NCBI GenBank assembly: GCA_963082975.1 | Contig: OY720344.1 | Span: 11,147,580 to 11,211,579 of the forward strand | Origin: Labia minor | Taxonomy: Eukaryota > Arthropoda > Insecta > Dermaptera > Spongiphoridae | Length of the DNA stretch: 64,000 nucleotides | Reading direction: 5' to 3' | Shown here: positions 1 through 11,939 of the stretch, one piece after another | Position numbering within the stretch: the first letter of the stretch is position 1 | How the letters are laid out: each line of letters begins with the position of its first letter | Notes under the pieces: model-generated | Seen by the model: only the letters and a program-made list of their open reading frames with translations | Told to the model about the DNA's origin: nothing | Databases searched by the model: none | Translations under genes and position numbers: made by a program

Positions 1-35
1 TATTTACACTTTTTGTTTTGATTTTCCCATACAAA

Positions 36-248
36 ATTATATTCATTAATTATGCTCTAATTAAACACTTGCAAGCTACGAATTATTATTGTATTATTGT
101 ATTGTCATCCAGAATACATTACTCTGAAAAGTTTCAGAGCGATTGGATGACTGGAAGTGGTCGAAATTTCGATTGCAAGATTTGACCCGAACAGATAAAT
201 AAACAAACAAACAAACAAGAAAGCAAGCTAAGAAAAACGTGGTAAAAT
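36..248 (-). repeat. Dispersed repeat D, copy 1
   Basis: This stretch is repeated almost word for word at 1352-1556 in the same orientation. Shared landmarks are TGCTCTAATTAAACACTTGC, the phrase GATTGGATGACTGGAAGTGG, and GCAAGCTAAGAAAAACGTGG. A short AAAC-type microsatellite (199-219) differs in length between the copies. Read on the minus strand the repeat begins TTTTACCACG, close to the TTTTTAC start of families A-C, but I see no subterminal inverted repeat or end hairpin, so its class is open. Confidence 0.7.
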
Positions 249-1351
249 ACACTCAGTTAGCAAGAGTGCTAATGATGACTTGGTGAGATGCAGAGAGCAA
301 ATGATAGCTGAAAGAAATTGAGGGTGGCGTTTAAGTCGAAAAAAGGTGTGTCGAAACAGGCAACCAATCAGAAGACCCGTTAAGTAAAAATAAGAAGAGG
401 GGAGTTTGAACCTTTTTTCTACCTCCCTATTATATTTTTTCAATATTTTGATTTTATTAATTTTTTATCTCTCTTTGTAAAGACGAAATTATAACTTTAA
501 AATGATTTTAAATGTAATCAATCAAAAGTCAGAAATTATAATTTAAAAAAATCAAAATTCTTCATAAAAAAAAAATGGCTTTTTATTTTTTCTAATACAT
601 TTACCGTGTATATAATATATAGAGATTCTTTATTTCATTAGATTGAATATTATTTATTAGTAATTCATTTAATAAATATCTAATCGTTATTTGAAATTTA
701 TTTAATTATTATTTTAGAATTTATGATGCTTAATCCAAATTTAATTCGCAGCATGGAACATACGATCAGGACTGTCATTTAGTTGGAGGGGAGCGACCTG
801 AACATTTTTTCAAACTTCTTATTTAAACGGATTTTAATATTTTGATTATTATTATTAATTAATGTATTATATTTGCATCCCGTCTCGTTTTTGTATTAGA
901 TATTGTATCAATATTTTTTATATTTAAAATATTTTAAAATTTTTTAATTAATTTCGAAAGAAAATTAAAAATATATTTATACAATTTTTGCTAGTATAAT
1001 AAAATAAGATCTAATGAAATATATTTATTTTTATCGTCAATTCACAATGTGTCATTTATTATATTATTAATTTGTGAAATGATTACAAATTTTATGTAAA
1101 ATCCATTCTCTATTCGTTTAGATCAAAAATAATATATTTAATATTTAATATATTGAATATATTTAATACATACTAGAATCAACTCTTGAATATTTTTTTA
1201 AACAAGCGGACTATGGACATCTGTATTATTTATTTTTAATGTTTTGACAAAGTCCCTTTTGTTGTTTTCTTCTTTTGTATTATGTATTGAGAAAGGTAAG
1301 TTTTGGAAAGGGCCTTTTGTTGTATTATTATTGTTTCTCCTTTTTAAGTTA
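249..1351. other. AT-rich intergenic DNA
   Basis: The DNA between the two copies of repeat D is A/T-rich with many stops in all frames. The short open frame on the minus strand near 228-443 overlaps repeat D and has no recognisable domain. I see no gene, RNA or mobile-element ends here. Confidence 0.6.
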
Positions 1352-1556
1352 ACAAAATACAAATATTCATTAATTATGCTCTAATTAAACACTTGCAAGC
1401 TACGAATGTGTTATTTTATTGTATTGTCATCCAGAATACATAACTCTGAAAAGTTTCAGAGCGATTGGATGACTGGAAGTGGTCGAAATTTCGATTGCAA
1501 GATTTGACGCGAACAGATAAACAAGAAAGCAAGCTAAGAAAAACGTGGTAAAAAAG
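1352..1556 (-). repeat. Dispersed repeat D, copy 2
   Basis: Second copy of the 0.2-kb repeat at 36-248, same orientation. It has a shorter microsatellite (ACAGATAAACAAG) and a different TG/TA spacer near 1406. Two direct copies about 1.3 kb apart could be independent insertions or a local duplication; the DNA between them shows no coding capacity. Confidence 0.7.
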
Positions 1557-2018
1557 GAATTCTATCCATGAGAACAAATAAAATGAATTTTTAGTACAAA
1601 TTTTTATAAAAAGAACATAAAAAAAAATATCCCAAGGATTATTTTTTTTAATTTAAATATTCTAAATCCAAGTAGTGTGGTAACCCTAAAATATGGAAAT
1701 TGGGGCATTAATTTACAAATCCTTATTAAATGAGAAAATCGCGTTCCATTTTTAGGTTGAATATTCTAGATCCTGGCGAACAAACTGGGAAAAAAAATTT
1801 TCCCTTTCCCAATATCAATTTACATTGAATAACTGAATCCAAACTGACAAATGGGCGTTGGTATTAAGTTCATCTTTTTATAATTTTATAGAGTAAATAC
1901 ATTTGATAATAAATTATTTTTTAAAACAAAATTTTTCAATCCGTAAATTATATTCTTTGTGTTAATCATAAGAGTCTTTTTATATATACAAAAATATTAT
2001 ACATATCTTATTATATAT
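1557..2018. other. AT-rich intergenic DNA
   Basis: Low-complexity A/T-rich sequence without an open frame of note or a recognisable element. Confidence 0.5.
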
Positions 2019-2120
2019 ATTATAAATGTGGGGATATATTATAATTGTGAGGATGTGTGTGTGTTGTTTGTTACTCTTTCACGCAAAAACTACTGAATGG
2101 ATTTCAATGAAACTTTACAA
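2019..2120 (+). repeat. Mobile-element fragment (TTTCACGCAAAAACTACTGA phrase)
   Basis: A GTGTGTGTG run is followed by TTGTTTGTTACTCTTTCACG and then by CAAAAACTACTGAATGGATT. From memory, closely similar wording occurs in non-autonomous transposons of many insects and arachnids. No ends or TSD were found, so this is a fragment of unknown class. Confidence 0.4.
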
Positions 2121-2420
2121 TAATATAGCTTATACATTATTATTACATACATTTTATATAAATATAAAATAAATTTTTAGTAAATACATTTCCAAAATCT
2201 TCATTAAAAATAAAGTTGGAAATCAAAATTGTATATAATTTCTAAATAGTTATGAAAATGAAATTATCTAAAAATTGTTTGAAAAAATCAAATTTTAATC
2301 TATAATTTTAAATATAATATTTTTCTACATTTAGATTATAAAAATTTAGAAAAAAATTTTTAATGCAGTTAATTTAAAAAAAGAAAAATCTTGAATTTCA
2401 GACATATATATATATATATA

Positions 2421-2796
2421 TGTGTGGGAATTGAAATTGAGGTCAAGGGATCGTCGGTAAAATGTAACCTTAGCTAACGGAAATGCCGCGGGATTCCCGA
2501 CCCCCAACCGTACTTGGGACCAGGCCTTTGGTGACATCCCAGGAAAAGTTTCTCCCCTTTTCACACCACATTGGAAAAAAACATTCTTATTAAAGGGTGG
2601 GATAAAGATATAAATTGAGGCGCAGACTCCCGCAAGCCATGATTAGAGAGTGTTTGTATTTGTATATTTATTTGTAAATAAACCATTTCAATAAGATCTA
2701 TAAGCATTTATTAAAAATCCCAAACAATAAGTCTTCATGTTGCTCTATACAGATAATTTACCCTAGACACCGACCCGGCCCCTCCACATTTCTACA
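2421..2796 (+). mobile_element. Possible solo LTR
   Basis: A 376-bp GC-richer block starts TGTGTGGG and ends CTACA, so it has TG...CA ends. Inside it, in the order expected for an LTR promoter, are TATAAAT (about 2610), a GC-richer likely start region (GGCGCAGACTCCCGCA), and an AATAAA polyadenylation signal (about 2678). Both flanks are TATATATA, which would fit a TSD but is not diagnostic because the site is a simple repeat. No second LTR or internal region is present. A minus-strand open frame at 2346-2564 crosses the edge of this block and looks accidental. Confidence 0.42.
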
Positions 2797-3976
2797 TATA
2801 TATATACATAATATTTTTTTTTAAACATCAAAATTTTTACTTAGTTATAAAGACATGTTTATATTATTTATTTATTTCTTTGATTTCGCCTAAACCTCTT
2901 AAATAAATAAAATAATATTTTATAATATACAATATATATATATAATAAATATTAATATTTTACACATGAATATACGAATAAATAAATAAATGTTAAATGC
3001 TATATATGATATTCATTATAAAATAATATTGCCTTTATTATCTCTATGAGTATATTATATAATTATCATTTTGATTTATAATTCGTTACCGAGATTTCAC
3101 GAATTTATTTCAAACCATTGTTGCAATATAGGAATGAATTGTAGCTATAGTAAATATTATGATGACGAAGGACTGAAAGACCAATTCTAACATGATATGA
3201 TATCTCTATATTATTTTAGGTGGGATATTATTTATTTGAAATGTTGAAAGATTAATTGATGTTTGTCATGGTAGGTATTTGAATGTGAACAGACCTTTAG
3301 ACACCGAATCAGTCAATCAAATATTTGTATATATACATAGTTGAACTCAAGGGGGAAGAATGTTGGGCTAACAAACGTGAGTTTAGTTATATATATACTT
3401 TTTCCTTTTTTTTTATACTCCATCTGCCTCTTCTTATTCTGGTAAAACTAGTCGGTTTTTTTTTCTATCTTCTTTTTATATTTTCCCCATTTGCTTTGAC
3501 AAACAAACCAAATAGGAGATATATTCTTTATAATCCATTTCAAAGAATTAATTTTAAATTTAATGGATTAGTATACTTGGAACTGGAAACAAGCCTTAGC
3601 TAAGTAATTTATCATTTGCAAAAATATCAAGATCCCAAATAGAATTGAAGTCCATTTTCAAGTGAATTGATAAAAATTTTATTTTAGTTTTTACTCTTAT
3701 TAGAAAAAGATGAAAAATTATATTTTAGATGGTGTATTTTTTAATATCAACAAATTAGGACGTTGTGAAACTTGTTTTGGGGGTTACAATGCTTGATTTG
3801 ATTATAAAATATTCAAATTATTTACTGTTATTATAAATTATAAAAATCATTATTTGTTATGTAAAATTTAATTCGCTCGCAAAACGTTTATGATTTAAAA
3901 AGAAGATAGAGAGGGGAGGAGGAGGGGGGAACTTTATATCTTTAATTTTTTTTTGTTTTCTCAGTTAATATAAAAT
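2797..3976. other. AT-rich intergenic DNA
   Basis: A/T-rich sequence with AT microsatellites. The plus-strand open frame 3325-3603 is dominated by Phe, Leu, Ile and Tyr from T-rich DNA and has no domain, so I do not call it a gene. The last 11 bases, TAATATAAAAT (3966-3976), are the left TSD of the SINE that follows. Confidence 0.55.
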
Positions 3977-4255
3977 GTCTTCTTCTTAAGATGCCGTCTC
4001 CCTTTCGGAGTTTGGCTATCATCATGACTAGGATAGCCTTAGAAGCTGACCAGCCATGATTTTTCTTGGGAATGTTAATGCGGTGGTTTCCCGTTGCCTT
4101 CCGCATGTATAGAACCGGGAACTGACAGTTCCTGGAGCAGGAAGCAGCTGATGTTAAATTGAATTTTATTAGAAAAATTTGTTCTTAGTTGGAATCGACC
4201 GCCGACTTCTTGTGTAGAAAATTGCTACGCTACACTCTCGGCTAGCTGCCTCTTA
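3977..4255 (-). mobile_element. tRNA-derived SINE with RTE/BovB-like tail
   Basis: This 279-bp element is flanked by a perfect 11-bp TSD, TAATATAAAAT (3966-3976 and 4256-4266). On the minus strand it begins with a tRNA-like head: an A-box-like TAGCCGAGAGTG and a B-box-like CGGTCGATTCC about 45 bases later. The body contains GGAAGGCAACGGGAAACCAC and ATTCCCAAGAAAAATCATGG, wording that resembles the 3' part shared by BovB/RTE LINEs and their SINEs. It ends in a short GAAGAAGAC simple repeat instead of poly(A), as is usual for elements moved by RTE-type LINEs. Seen directly: TSD, boxes and tail. Inferred: RTE dependence. No RTE LINE lies next to it. Confidence 0.88.
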
Positions 4256-4266
4256 TAATATAAAAT

Positions 4267-5027
4267 ATATTGTTAATTTATTATTATAAATCAATTTTAA
4301 ATTAATTATGAGATTTCTGGACTCTATAATATTTACATTTATTATTCAAAGTTGAAATAATTAATCCTATTTTTGAAGATACAATCAAATTAATGAATTT
4401 ATGGTATTTATATTTGATAATTTCTTTCTCTTATTGTTAGTCATTTGCCATCTTTAAAATTTATGATAATGTTCTTTTTTTGTTTGACCTAATAATATTG
4501 ATAAATATTAAATTAAAAAATATAATTACTAAAAATCAAGATGTAATTTTCAGTAAGTAAATTGCATAAAGGATTTTTTTTTCAATTATTTTTCAAATCC
4601 TTTCCATAATAATATTTTAATAAAAATTAAACCAATATTTTTTTTTAATTTTCTTATTGGTGGCCGTGGAATCGATTGTATTTAATATATCGATATTCGG
4701 TCGATCTATAACCGTCATTGCACGTTAATCAGCTTAGAAAGCCTTTTATTGGCCTCCCCCTCATTCCTCCAACCTGTCTGCTTCTGATAACACAACATGC
4801 AATTGAGAATAGAAAGTTTTTCATGATATAATAATTTTCCAGAAAATTTATGTTCTTTATAGATTGAAGACAATAAACTATTCCTGATTGGCTTTCGCTC
4901 TGAATAATTTTTCTTATTTTATATTACACCGTTGACCTCTTTCATTCGTTTGCCCTTTTAGATTCATCATTCATTCGATAACGATTGGAAATTCTCTGCT
5001 CCTAATCCTTTTTCTAATTGGTATCTA

Positions 5028-5064
<37 letters not shown>

Positions 5065-6590
5065 TAAGAACAACAAATACAATATATATATATATATAGA
5101 AAATAATTAAGAAAAAAAAAATTAATAATCGTGTGTTGTAGATAAACAATTTCATGATCGTAAAGTAAATAATAGAATTAATTTTTTCTTTATATTGGTC
5201 GATGGTGAATGGTGAATACAGAGTGGAGCGAAATTTTCAATATCGATCATTGCTGGATGCATAATGTGTAGGCGAACTTGCTTGTTATTTATTTTCTCTC
5301 CCCCCGAGGAGAAAAAAAATTAATTCTACTCGTTTGAAATACAATTACTAAATGAATTGAGTGACATGATGATTAAGTCATTGATGACGATATTGGATTA
5401 ACTATTAAGATAGAAGAAATTACATACAAAATGAAGGGAGAGTTTGATAAAAGGAAGAGGTTCAAAAATGGAATTTTTTTTTATTTTAAATTGTCTGTGA
5501 AAATTACAAAATTGAAAAAATATTATTATATAATATTTTTTTTTTAATTCTAAATGAACAATTTAATTATTTATTTTTTTTATAAACAATAAATAAATTG
5601 ATTAAATAAAAAATATCATTTCTTAAAAATCTTCACAAAATAAACAAATACTCGTATAATTAAATAAAAAAAAATACTTTTGTATTCTTCTGAAATGAAA
5701 TATTAATTTTATATGAACATGCTTTCCAACACCAGTTGAAAATAAACTTTCTATACTTTTCATTATAATTACTTATTTAGAATGTATTTATAAATGTTTA
5801 ATGATGAAAAACATCTCTCAGCCAATTCTCTTATATCATTACTTATATATATATATAATAAATAATATATTGGAAAAAATTATGAATTATTTATTAATTA
5901 TTCATTAAATATTTATAAATAAATAGTACTTGTATACTTGGAAGAGTAATTTTAAATTTATTATTTATTATTTTGTGAGACTTTTTCTTTCTTGTTTTAA
6001 AGTATGATGATAAATATTATAATTCGAGAATATTTATAAACATCGATTTCAACATTAAATCCCCTTAATTATTCATTTAATTATAATATGTATAGGATTA
6101 ACTAATTTTATTATGCAAAAATAAATGATCTCTGAATTGTTCTGAAGATAAATTGTTAAATATGAATATAAATTAGAGCAATATATATCTTTTTCTTGAT
6201 GGTTTTATTGTTTTTTTTTTTTGTATAAAAGAAATTACCATTTTAAATTGGATGATATAGAGTGATGTATTGGTAAAATAAGAAGTAAGGGAACGCATAG
6301 TGGAAGCAAAAAAAAGTTCTATTTTTCAGCAAACTATTTTTTCCCATATAAGTTTTTATTTTTTCTTATTCTTACTATACAAAATATTTACGAACACAAA
6401 AAAAGAAATTTTAACAATAGATTTAAGTGGGAGTTGTCGTGACATGAAAAAGTACTGGAACGCGTACCAGTTCTGAAAAAAAGGTAAGGGAACGTCGTTC
6501 CCCTCCCCATTGTGTTTGTGATAGGTGAATCCCATTCGATTTTAATAACTTTATATCGTAACTATCTATCTTTCTTTTCTTCTTCAATTA
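4267..6590. other. AT-rich intergenic DNA with small GC-richer patch
   Basis: Mostly A/T-rich. A patch near 4670-4805 is richer in G/C and carries clustered ATCGAT/TCGATA motifs, possible binding sites for DREF-like or homeodomain factors in arthropods, though this is only a guess. The open frame 4967-5155 (minus) is a translation of the CT repeat. I see no gene. Confidence 0.45.
5031..5062. repeat. (CT)n microsatellite
   Basis: A run of about 16 CT units. It creates a false Arg-Glu repeat open frame on the other strand. Confidence 0.95.
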
Positions 6591-6601
6591 CTTACAAATA
6601 G

Positions 6602-6795
6602 TTCTGCAATAGATTGAGGAGCACGTCTTCTGACTGGAGCTGGAAGACGAGATGACTTTGTCCTTGTTCAAGGCGGACCTCGACTTGAACCACTCGCAAC
6701 TTCAGGCTCTATATGGCCAAGAGAGACATTGGAATGCTGGAGTCGGTGGACTCTACCTGCTCCAGTCCCAGCCAGCTAATAGCCATTTATGTGCT
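6602..6795. other. GC-richer island, possible exon
   Basis: About 190 bp of roughly 50% GC stands out from surrounding DNA of about 20-25% GC. On the plus strand it is preceded by a pyrimidine-rich tract (TCTTTCTTTTCTTCTTC) and a CAAATAG acceptor. On the minus strand there is a GTAAGTAA donor consensus at its left edge. No single frame stays open through it: plus-strand frames are cut by stops at the start or within, the longest being about 48 residues from an internal ATG at 6652. It could be an exon remnant, a non-coding exon or a conserved regulatory element. I do not recognise any of the translations. Confidence 0.3.
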
Positions 6796-9367
6796 CTGGA
6801 ACTTTTTTTTCTTTTTCTTATTCTTACCAGTTATTTTTAAACTAACATTTCAACTCATTGATAATGCACAGGGTTTTAAATTCTTATATTATTTTTTTTT
6901 TTTACTTTCTCACTATTAAGAATATAAATTGTATAATCATTTTACTAATCTAGAAATATTTCGTTTGTTTTAAAAAAAAAAAAAATCAGAATTTTATTTA
7001 TTTTTTCTTTAAATTTTTTAATTAAAAAAAAATATAAATAATTGAGTTTGTTTTTTTAGAAATAATTGGGGGTAGTTATACTCCCCTCCACTCATACAAT
7101 AGAATTCCTTCATTTTCCTCGAATAGTTTCATCAATGAAATCCATCGAATACTTTCTATTTATTTTCCGGTTGCGTGTTTTTGATTTATTGACTTGAAGA
7201 AATATTTGATGCACTTTTCCACTAACTGTTAAAATATGCATTGCTGTCCTCAAACCTCCCCCCCCCACTCTCACAACTCAGCTACACAATTCCTAATTCA
7301 AAGGCATTCCAGCTGACTCTCGAACGCAACATAAATAAATCATCTTAACGTGAATATTTCTTCATTCATAGCAGTTCACTTTGTCCCAAATGAATACAAT
7401 TTGAAACTATCAAATATTAATTCAAATTATAAAAATTGAAATAATAAAAACAAAACAAATATGACACTCAATCATTTAAATAAATTATTTATAAACTGAA
7501 TCAAAACACAATCAATATTTATAATTTTTTTCTATTTTTTTTTATTTCAAGTTTTAAATAGTCTGACTAATAAATAAATCTAAAATTTGATAATCATTTT
7601 ATAATCAATCATTTAGTAGATGTATTACTATTTTTATTTTCAAATTTAACCTATCTATCTCTATGCTAAATATTTAAAAAATATAACTTCAAATCAATAA
7701 TCAATATTCTAATTATATCATTTTATTTCGGGACATTTTAGAATATTATTAAATTATAAATAAAAAAAAAAAATTGATAAATTTCATCAATATCTTATTA
7801 CAATACAAATTCTAAATATATATTTTCAAGTTGTAGATTGAAAATGAATGAAAGTCTTCTGCTTTGCTCAACTTATTTTTCTCTCTTGACTGTTTGCTTG
7901 TCAAGGTATATTTGACGAATGTTTGAGCAAATAGAAAACTAAGTTTGACAATCTTCTCAAAGATTAACTAATATCGATAGCAGAACCAGTCTCGACCCGT
8001 GGGGGTTGGTAAAATGGGCCTGAACGCTATATTCCCACCCTTTCTATTTCAATCCCACACCCTCTACACACTCCGCCTACAAACAATCGACAAACTTTGA
8101 CAAGATTAAGTAATGTTTAACGGAGTATCAAAGTTACAGGGAAATGGAGATCGGGGGGGGGGGGGGGCTGCTGCTGCTTTGAGTACTTTCTGTGTAAATT
8201 TCTACTATTATTTCCCATGTCCAAAAATCCATCCCTTTCACTTTAACCCTCCGCTATATATCTCTCGCTTGAAAAAATACATATATTCATTCAATTTTTG
8301 AATGAATGTGGAATAAAAAATTAAAAAAATCTAAGTGTGTTTGTGTATATAAAAACCAAGTTATGTTTTTTTTCGACTAATAAATACATGGAAAAAAATG
8401 AGATACAAGCAAATCTAAAAATTTAAGTGGCAATTTTTTAAACATTCATGGTTTTATACAAAAAGCTTTTTGACTTTTGATTATTTTATTTCATGTTTAC
8501 TTGTAACATATCAAATATGGATATTAAATATTTTTACACAAAGAAACAACATAATTTTTAACTTCTTCATTAATAATAATAATAAAATTATGATAAAAAT
8601 TTTGTATTTCTCTAATTTTTTATATTTTTATATCAATGTTATTAATTTTCAGTGAATGAGTGAGTAAGTGAATTTAATAATGTCTATTATATTTCGTAAC
8701 AAATTTAGTAAAAAAAAAAAAATAATAGAATTAATATCAAAACCAATAAACAATTTATTTTTGTTATTTATTTATTTCTTGGATTTTCTTGGTTTTACAA
8801 ATATAATTAAAAAAAGTAACTTTGATATTAAAAATAACTTTTATTTTTCCATAAATAAAAGAACAAGCAATAAAGAAAATATCACTAATAAATTCTACAA
8901 AAAAAAAAAAATTTGAATTTTATTCCATAATTTATTTTAAACATTTATAAATAATTTTATATTAAAATATATTTGAATACATTTGCATATTCAGGTCATT
9001 TATCTTATATTTCCATTTAGATAATTCTAGTTGGTCACCCTAGAAAATCGATATAATTGCATCATATTGACCTACCCCAAGTCTAAGTGGCATGTGTAAT
9101 TTAGTTAATGTTGCACAGAATATCGATATGAATAAATTGACCAAAATTGAATTAACTTGAATTCATATTACTTAATACAATATCGCAAAATAACTAGCTT
9201 TAGTTTATATTGGTATATCAAATTTGTTAATAATTTTGTTTAAATCTCTTAAATATAATATATATAATATTAGGATGAGCTAAATTCTATTAAATCATTC
9301 TTAATTTTATTTATTTATTTATTTATATGGCAAAGAATAAATATATTAAATTGTTTTAATTTAAATA
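6796..9367. other. AT-rich intergenic DNA with two GC-richer patches
   Basis: Largely A/T-rich. GC-richer patches lie at about 7235-7335 (CCTCCCCCCCCCACTC run) and 7850-8250, the latter containing unique-looking sequence such as CTCGACCCGTGGGGGTTGG. The open frames at 8113-8301, 8470-8655 and 8668-8916 are low complexity (Asn, Lys, Ile, Phe) or run through the G homopolymer, and I reject them as genes. Confidence 0.45.
8153..8167. repeat. (G)15 homopolymer
   Basis: An uninterrupted run of 15 G in AT-rich DNA. Such a run can fold as a G-quadruplex and is a likely sequencing-error site. Confidence 0.9.
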
Positions 9368-9768
9368 AGCTGGAGTGTCTCCACTGAAATTCTATATATA
9401 GCAGTTTTATACAATTTTTAATCATGTGAAAAAGTATCAAACATATCTTTATTTTTACGGTCATTTTAGAGGAAAAAAAATCAAAACGTTGTACGTAATG
9501 ACCCTCTTCCGGTTCAGCTACATTTCTCAAAAGTTGATAGAAAACTACAAATTTTGAATAATGCCCATGTACCAAATTTAATCATTCAAGCTCAAACCGT
9601 TTTTGTATAATCTTGTCTACTCAAACACACACACACATAAACACACAGAGAGAGAGACAGACAGACCGACATTTTACTCAACCTCAGTGAAAATGATTCA
9701 GGAACCTTCAAAACGTATAGAAACATCAAAATCTCAACATCGAAAATTTTCTGGCGAGATAGTAAAAA
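9368..9768 (-). mobile_element. Family A element (HINE/DINE-1-like), copy A1, internally deleted
   Basis: On the minus strand the element starts TTTTTACTATCTCGCCAGA (9750-9768) and ends with the hairpin TGGAGACACTCCA followed by GCT (9368-9381). The core holds a GTCGGTCTGTCTGTCTC-type microsatellite followed by a GTGT run (9622-9670). Compared with full copies at 28066-28758 and 48058-48694, it lacks the GC-rich CACGTGACGTGG block and the 3' subterminal repeat GCGAGATAGT just before the hairpin. Open frames at 9315-9575 and 9592-9795 are translations of this repeat. Confidence 0.8.
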
Positions 9769-10503
9769 TTGAATGAAAATAGATTTAAATATCATTAGAA
9801 ATTAGAAATGATTTATTTATCTATTCAGAATAAAAAATAATATATTATACTGAAATATATACCATAAATTTTGACATTTATTGTCAATTTTGTCATGTTA
9901 AATTTTATGTTGTTTGATAGCAAGAGGGATTCATCTCAATCCATAATTCGTGACAATTTTCTTCTTGAAAGATGGTGAAATAATCATTAACAATTTAAAC
10001 ATATTTATCATAATAAGTTTTGTTCTTTATTTGAACAAAAAATATTTTAACGTATCTTCTATCATCGACTCTACAGATTATGGTTTCGATGATGTCATGA
10101 CAACTCTGTAAATAACAGGGAGTTTTCAATTCAAAAATTACTATTTGTTTTGTTCTAAAAATATTTGTATTCTATATAATGTATATTTTAATGCAAAACA
10201 AGCACTAGTTACTGATAATAATCCTGTTAATGATACTATTCTTTAAATAACTTGTTTATCTTCTATTATATTAATGTATTTCCCATCACATAAAAAGAAT
10301 AAGCTTTAAATCAATAAGAAATGAAAAAATAGCCAAAATAGGGTATCATTAAATAGCAAAAGTCCATTTTCTTAATGTTGATAATTCAGGTCCTTTAATC
10401 AAATTGTTAATTCTAATTTAAAAATAGACTAGCGATTTCGGAAAGTTTATTTTTTTCTTTCTTGAAATTTTAAATTCTAATTTTGTTAAATTTAAAGAAC
10501 ATA
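9769..10503. other. AT-rich intergenic DNA
   Basis: A/T-rich sequence with no open frame of note and no recognised element end. Confidence 0.5.
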
Positions 10504-11120
10504 TTTTTACCGACCTACGATAGAAAGGGAAGATATTGTTTTCACACCATACTTCACATGTGGAGATTTTTAAATCTGTCGACAAATCATGCATTTTGTT
10601 AACAGAAAAAAGTATTTTTAGCATGATGTCTGTCCGTCTGTCCATTATGTGTCTGTATAGACATGTACATTTTTTTGTTGATTTTAATGTCACATTCCAG
10701 GAGAGATTATTAATTTTACCTACCCACGATAGTAAGGGAGGTATTGTTTTTTCACCAAATTTCACATGTGGAGATTTTTCATGCATTTTGTTAACAGAAA
10801 AAAGTATTTTTAGCATATTCGTCCGTCCTTCCGTCCATCTGTCCGTCTGTGTGTCCTTGTAGATGTGTACAGCTTGAACGGCTCAACGGATTTTGATAAA
10901 ATTTGGTATATTTACTTAATGCATCAATAGCATGAATTCATCAACTTTTGGGGTATATCCAGAAACCGGAACTGGTAGTTTACAGAGTATTAATTTTATA
11001 TTCATTGTCGGAAAAAATTTCACTTAAAATATAGTAGTAATTAATAATATATATATATATAGGTAATGTAAATTAATTTATTTCAAATTGTTGGTTGGTT
11101 CTGTGCCTGGCCACGGCCTA
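10504..11120 (+). mobile_element. Family B element (HINE/DINE-1-like), copy B1 with duplicated 5' half
   Basis: Two 5' ends occur in a row: TTTTTACCGACCTACGATAG at 10504 and TTTTACCTACCCACGATAG at 10713. Each is followed by TTCACATGTGGAGATTTT and AACAGAAAAAAGTATTTTTAG, and each runs into a GTCTGTCCGTCTGTCC-type core. Only the second copy continues to the 3' end: AAATTGTTGGTTGGTT, the degenerate inverted copy of the 5' ACCGACC repeat, then the hairpin CTGTGCCTGGCCACGG (11101-11116). The two open frames here (10418-10816 minus, 10536-10862 plus) are shadows of the duplicated repeat. Confidence 0.82.
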
Positions 11121-11163
11121 TTTTTTTAATAATTTTATTTATTCTGTTTTCATTGTCGTAAAG

Positions 11164-11349
11164 CAGGGGGGTCAATCTCAGGTTTAACTTTAGGCGGGCC
11201 GCAGACAAATTGAAAGTCAAACGCTAAAATAATTTTACCTTTTTTATTTTTTTTTTTTTTTTTTCTAGAAACAAATTTTTTTTAAAAAAGTCCAAAGTCG
11301 TCGCGGGCCACAAAAATAGATGTCGCGGACCGCGAGTTTGACAGCCCTG
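11164..11349. mobile_element. hAT-type MITE with 8-bp TSD
   Basis: A 186-bp element starts CAGGGGGGTCAATCTC and ends GAGTTTGACAGCCCTG, so the terminal inverted repeats agree at 13 of 16 positions. It is flanked by a perfect 8-bp TSD, TCGTAAAG (11156-11163 and 11350-11357). The CAGGG terminus and 8-bp TSD are hallmarks of hAT transposons. Subterminal GCGGGCC motifs occur at both sides. There is no coding capacity, so it would need a hAT transposase supplied elsewhere. Confidence 0.9.
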
Positions 11350-11357
11350 TCGTAAAG

Positions 11358-11939
11358 TAGAAGGGTGAGGCACCCTCCGTTAAATTTATTTTTCAAATTT
11401 CTTAAATTATTAAAAATTAGTTTAACATTTTAAACATTTTTAATTTTTATAATTATCATATAAATAAAGCGATAAAATAAAAAATAATAATCTTTTTTGT
11501 TTTACTACAAGAAAATGTGTTTTATAAAATTAAATCAATTTTGGGTTTCAGCAAGACGTTATTTATTCATTTAAATGTAATTTAGTTATTGGTAAGATTA
11601 AATTTAGTCTTAATAAAATTCTTATTTTTTTTTTTCTCGAAAAGAAAAAAAATAACCTGATTAATTGCCTAAATCACGTTTATCTAGAATTATTTATAAA
11701 ATTTAAGGCACCGAAATGAAAAGGCAAATAAATTAAGATCTTTCTAAATTAAACCCAATAAATATTTCACAAAGTATTAATTGGCCCGTTTATATTTTTA
11801 TACCTGCTTTTTCTAAACTCTCCTCTCCTTGTTGCCAAATTCAATTATATATAATTTAATATCAGTATGTGTTTTGTGAATTTTAAAAGTTATGTTGTTT
11901 AAATATATATATATATATTTAAAAAAAAGGCTAATAATT
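11358..11939. other. AT-rich intergenic DNA
   Basis: A/T-rich, with no open frame of note and no element ends recognised. Confidence 0.5.

Noticed and set aside
2421-2796. Block at 2.4-2.8 kb as a protein-coding gene
   Set aside because: The open frame covers only part and crosses the edge; promoter and polyadenylation signals with TG...CA ends fit an LTR better.
3325-3603. 92-residue plus-strand open frame
   Set aside because: Phe/Leu/Tyr-rich translation of T-rich DNA without splice or family evidence.
8470-8916. Two plus-strand open frames of 61 and 82 residues
   Set aside because: Almost only Asn, Ile, Lys, Phe and Leu from A/T-rich DNA, no domain, no GC-richer composition.
10418-10862. 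Open frames of 132 residues (minus) and 108 residues (plus)
   Set aside because: They overlap on opposite strands and both are translations of the duplicated family B repeat; the internal peptide repeat only mirrors the DNA duplication.
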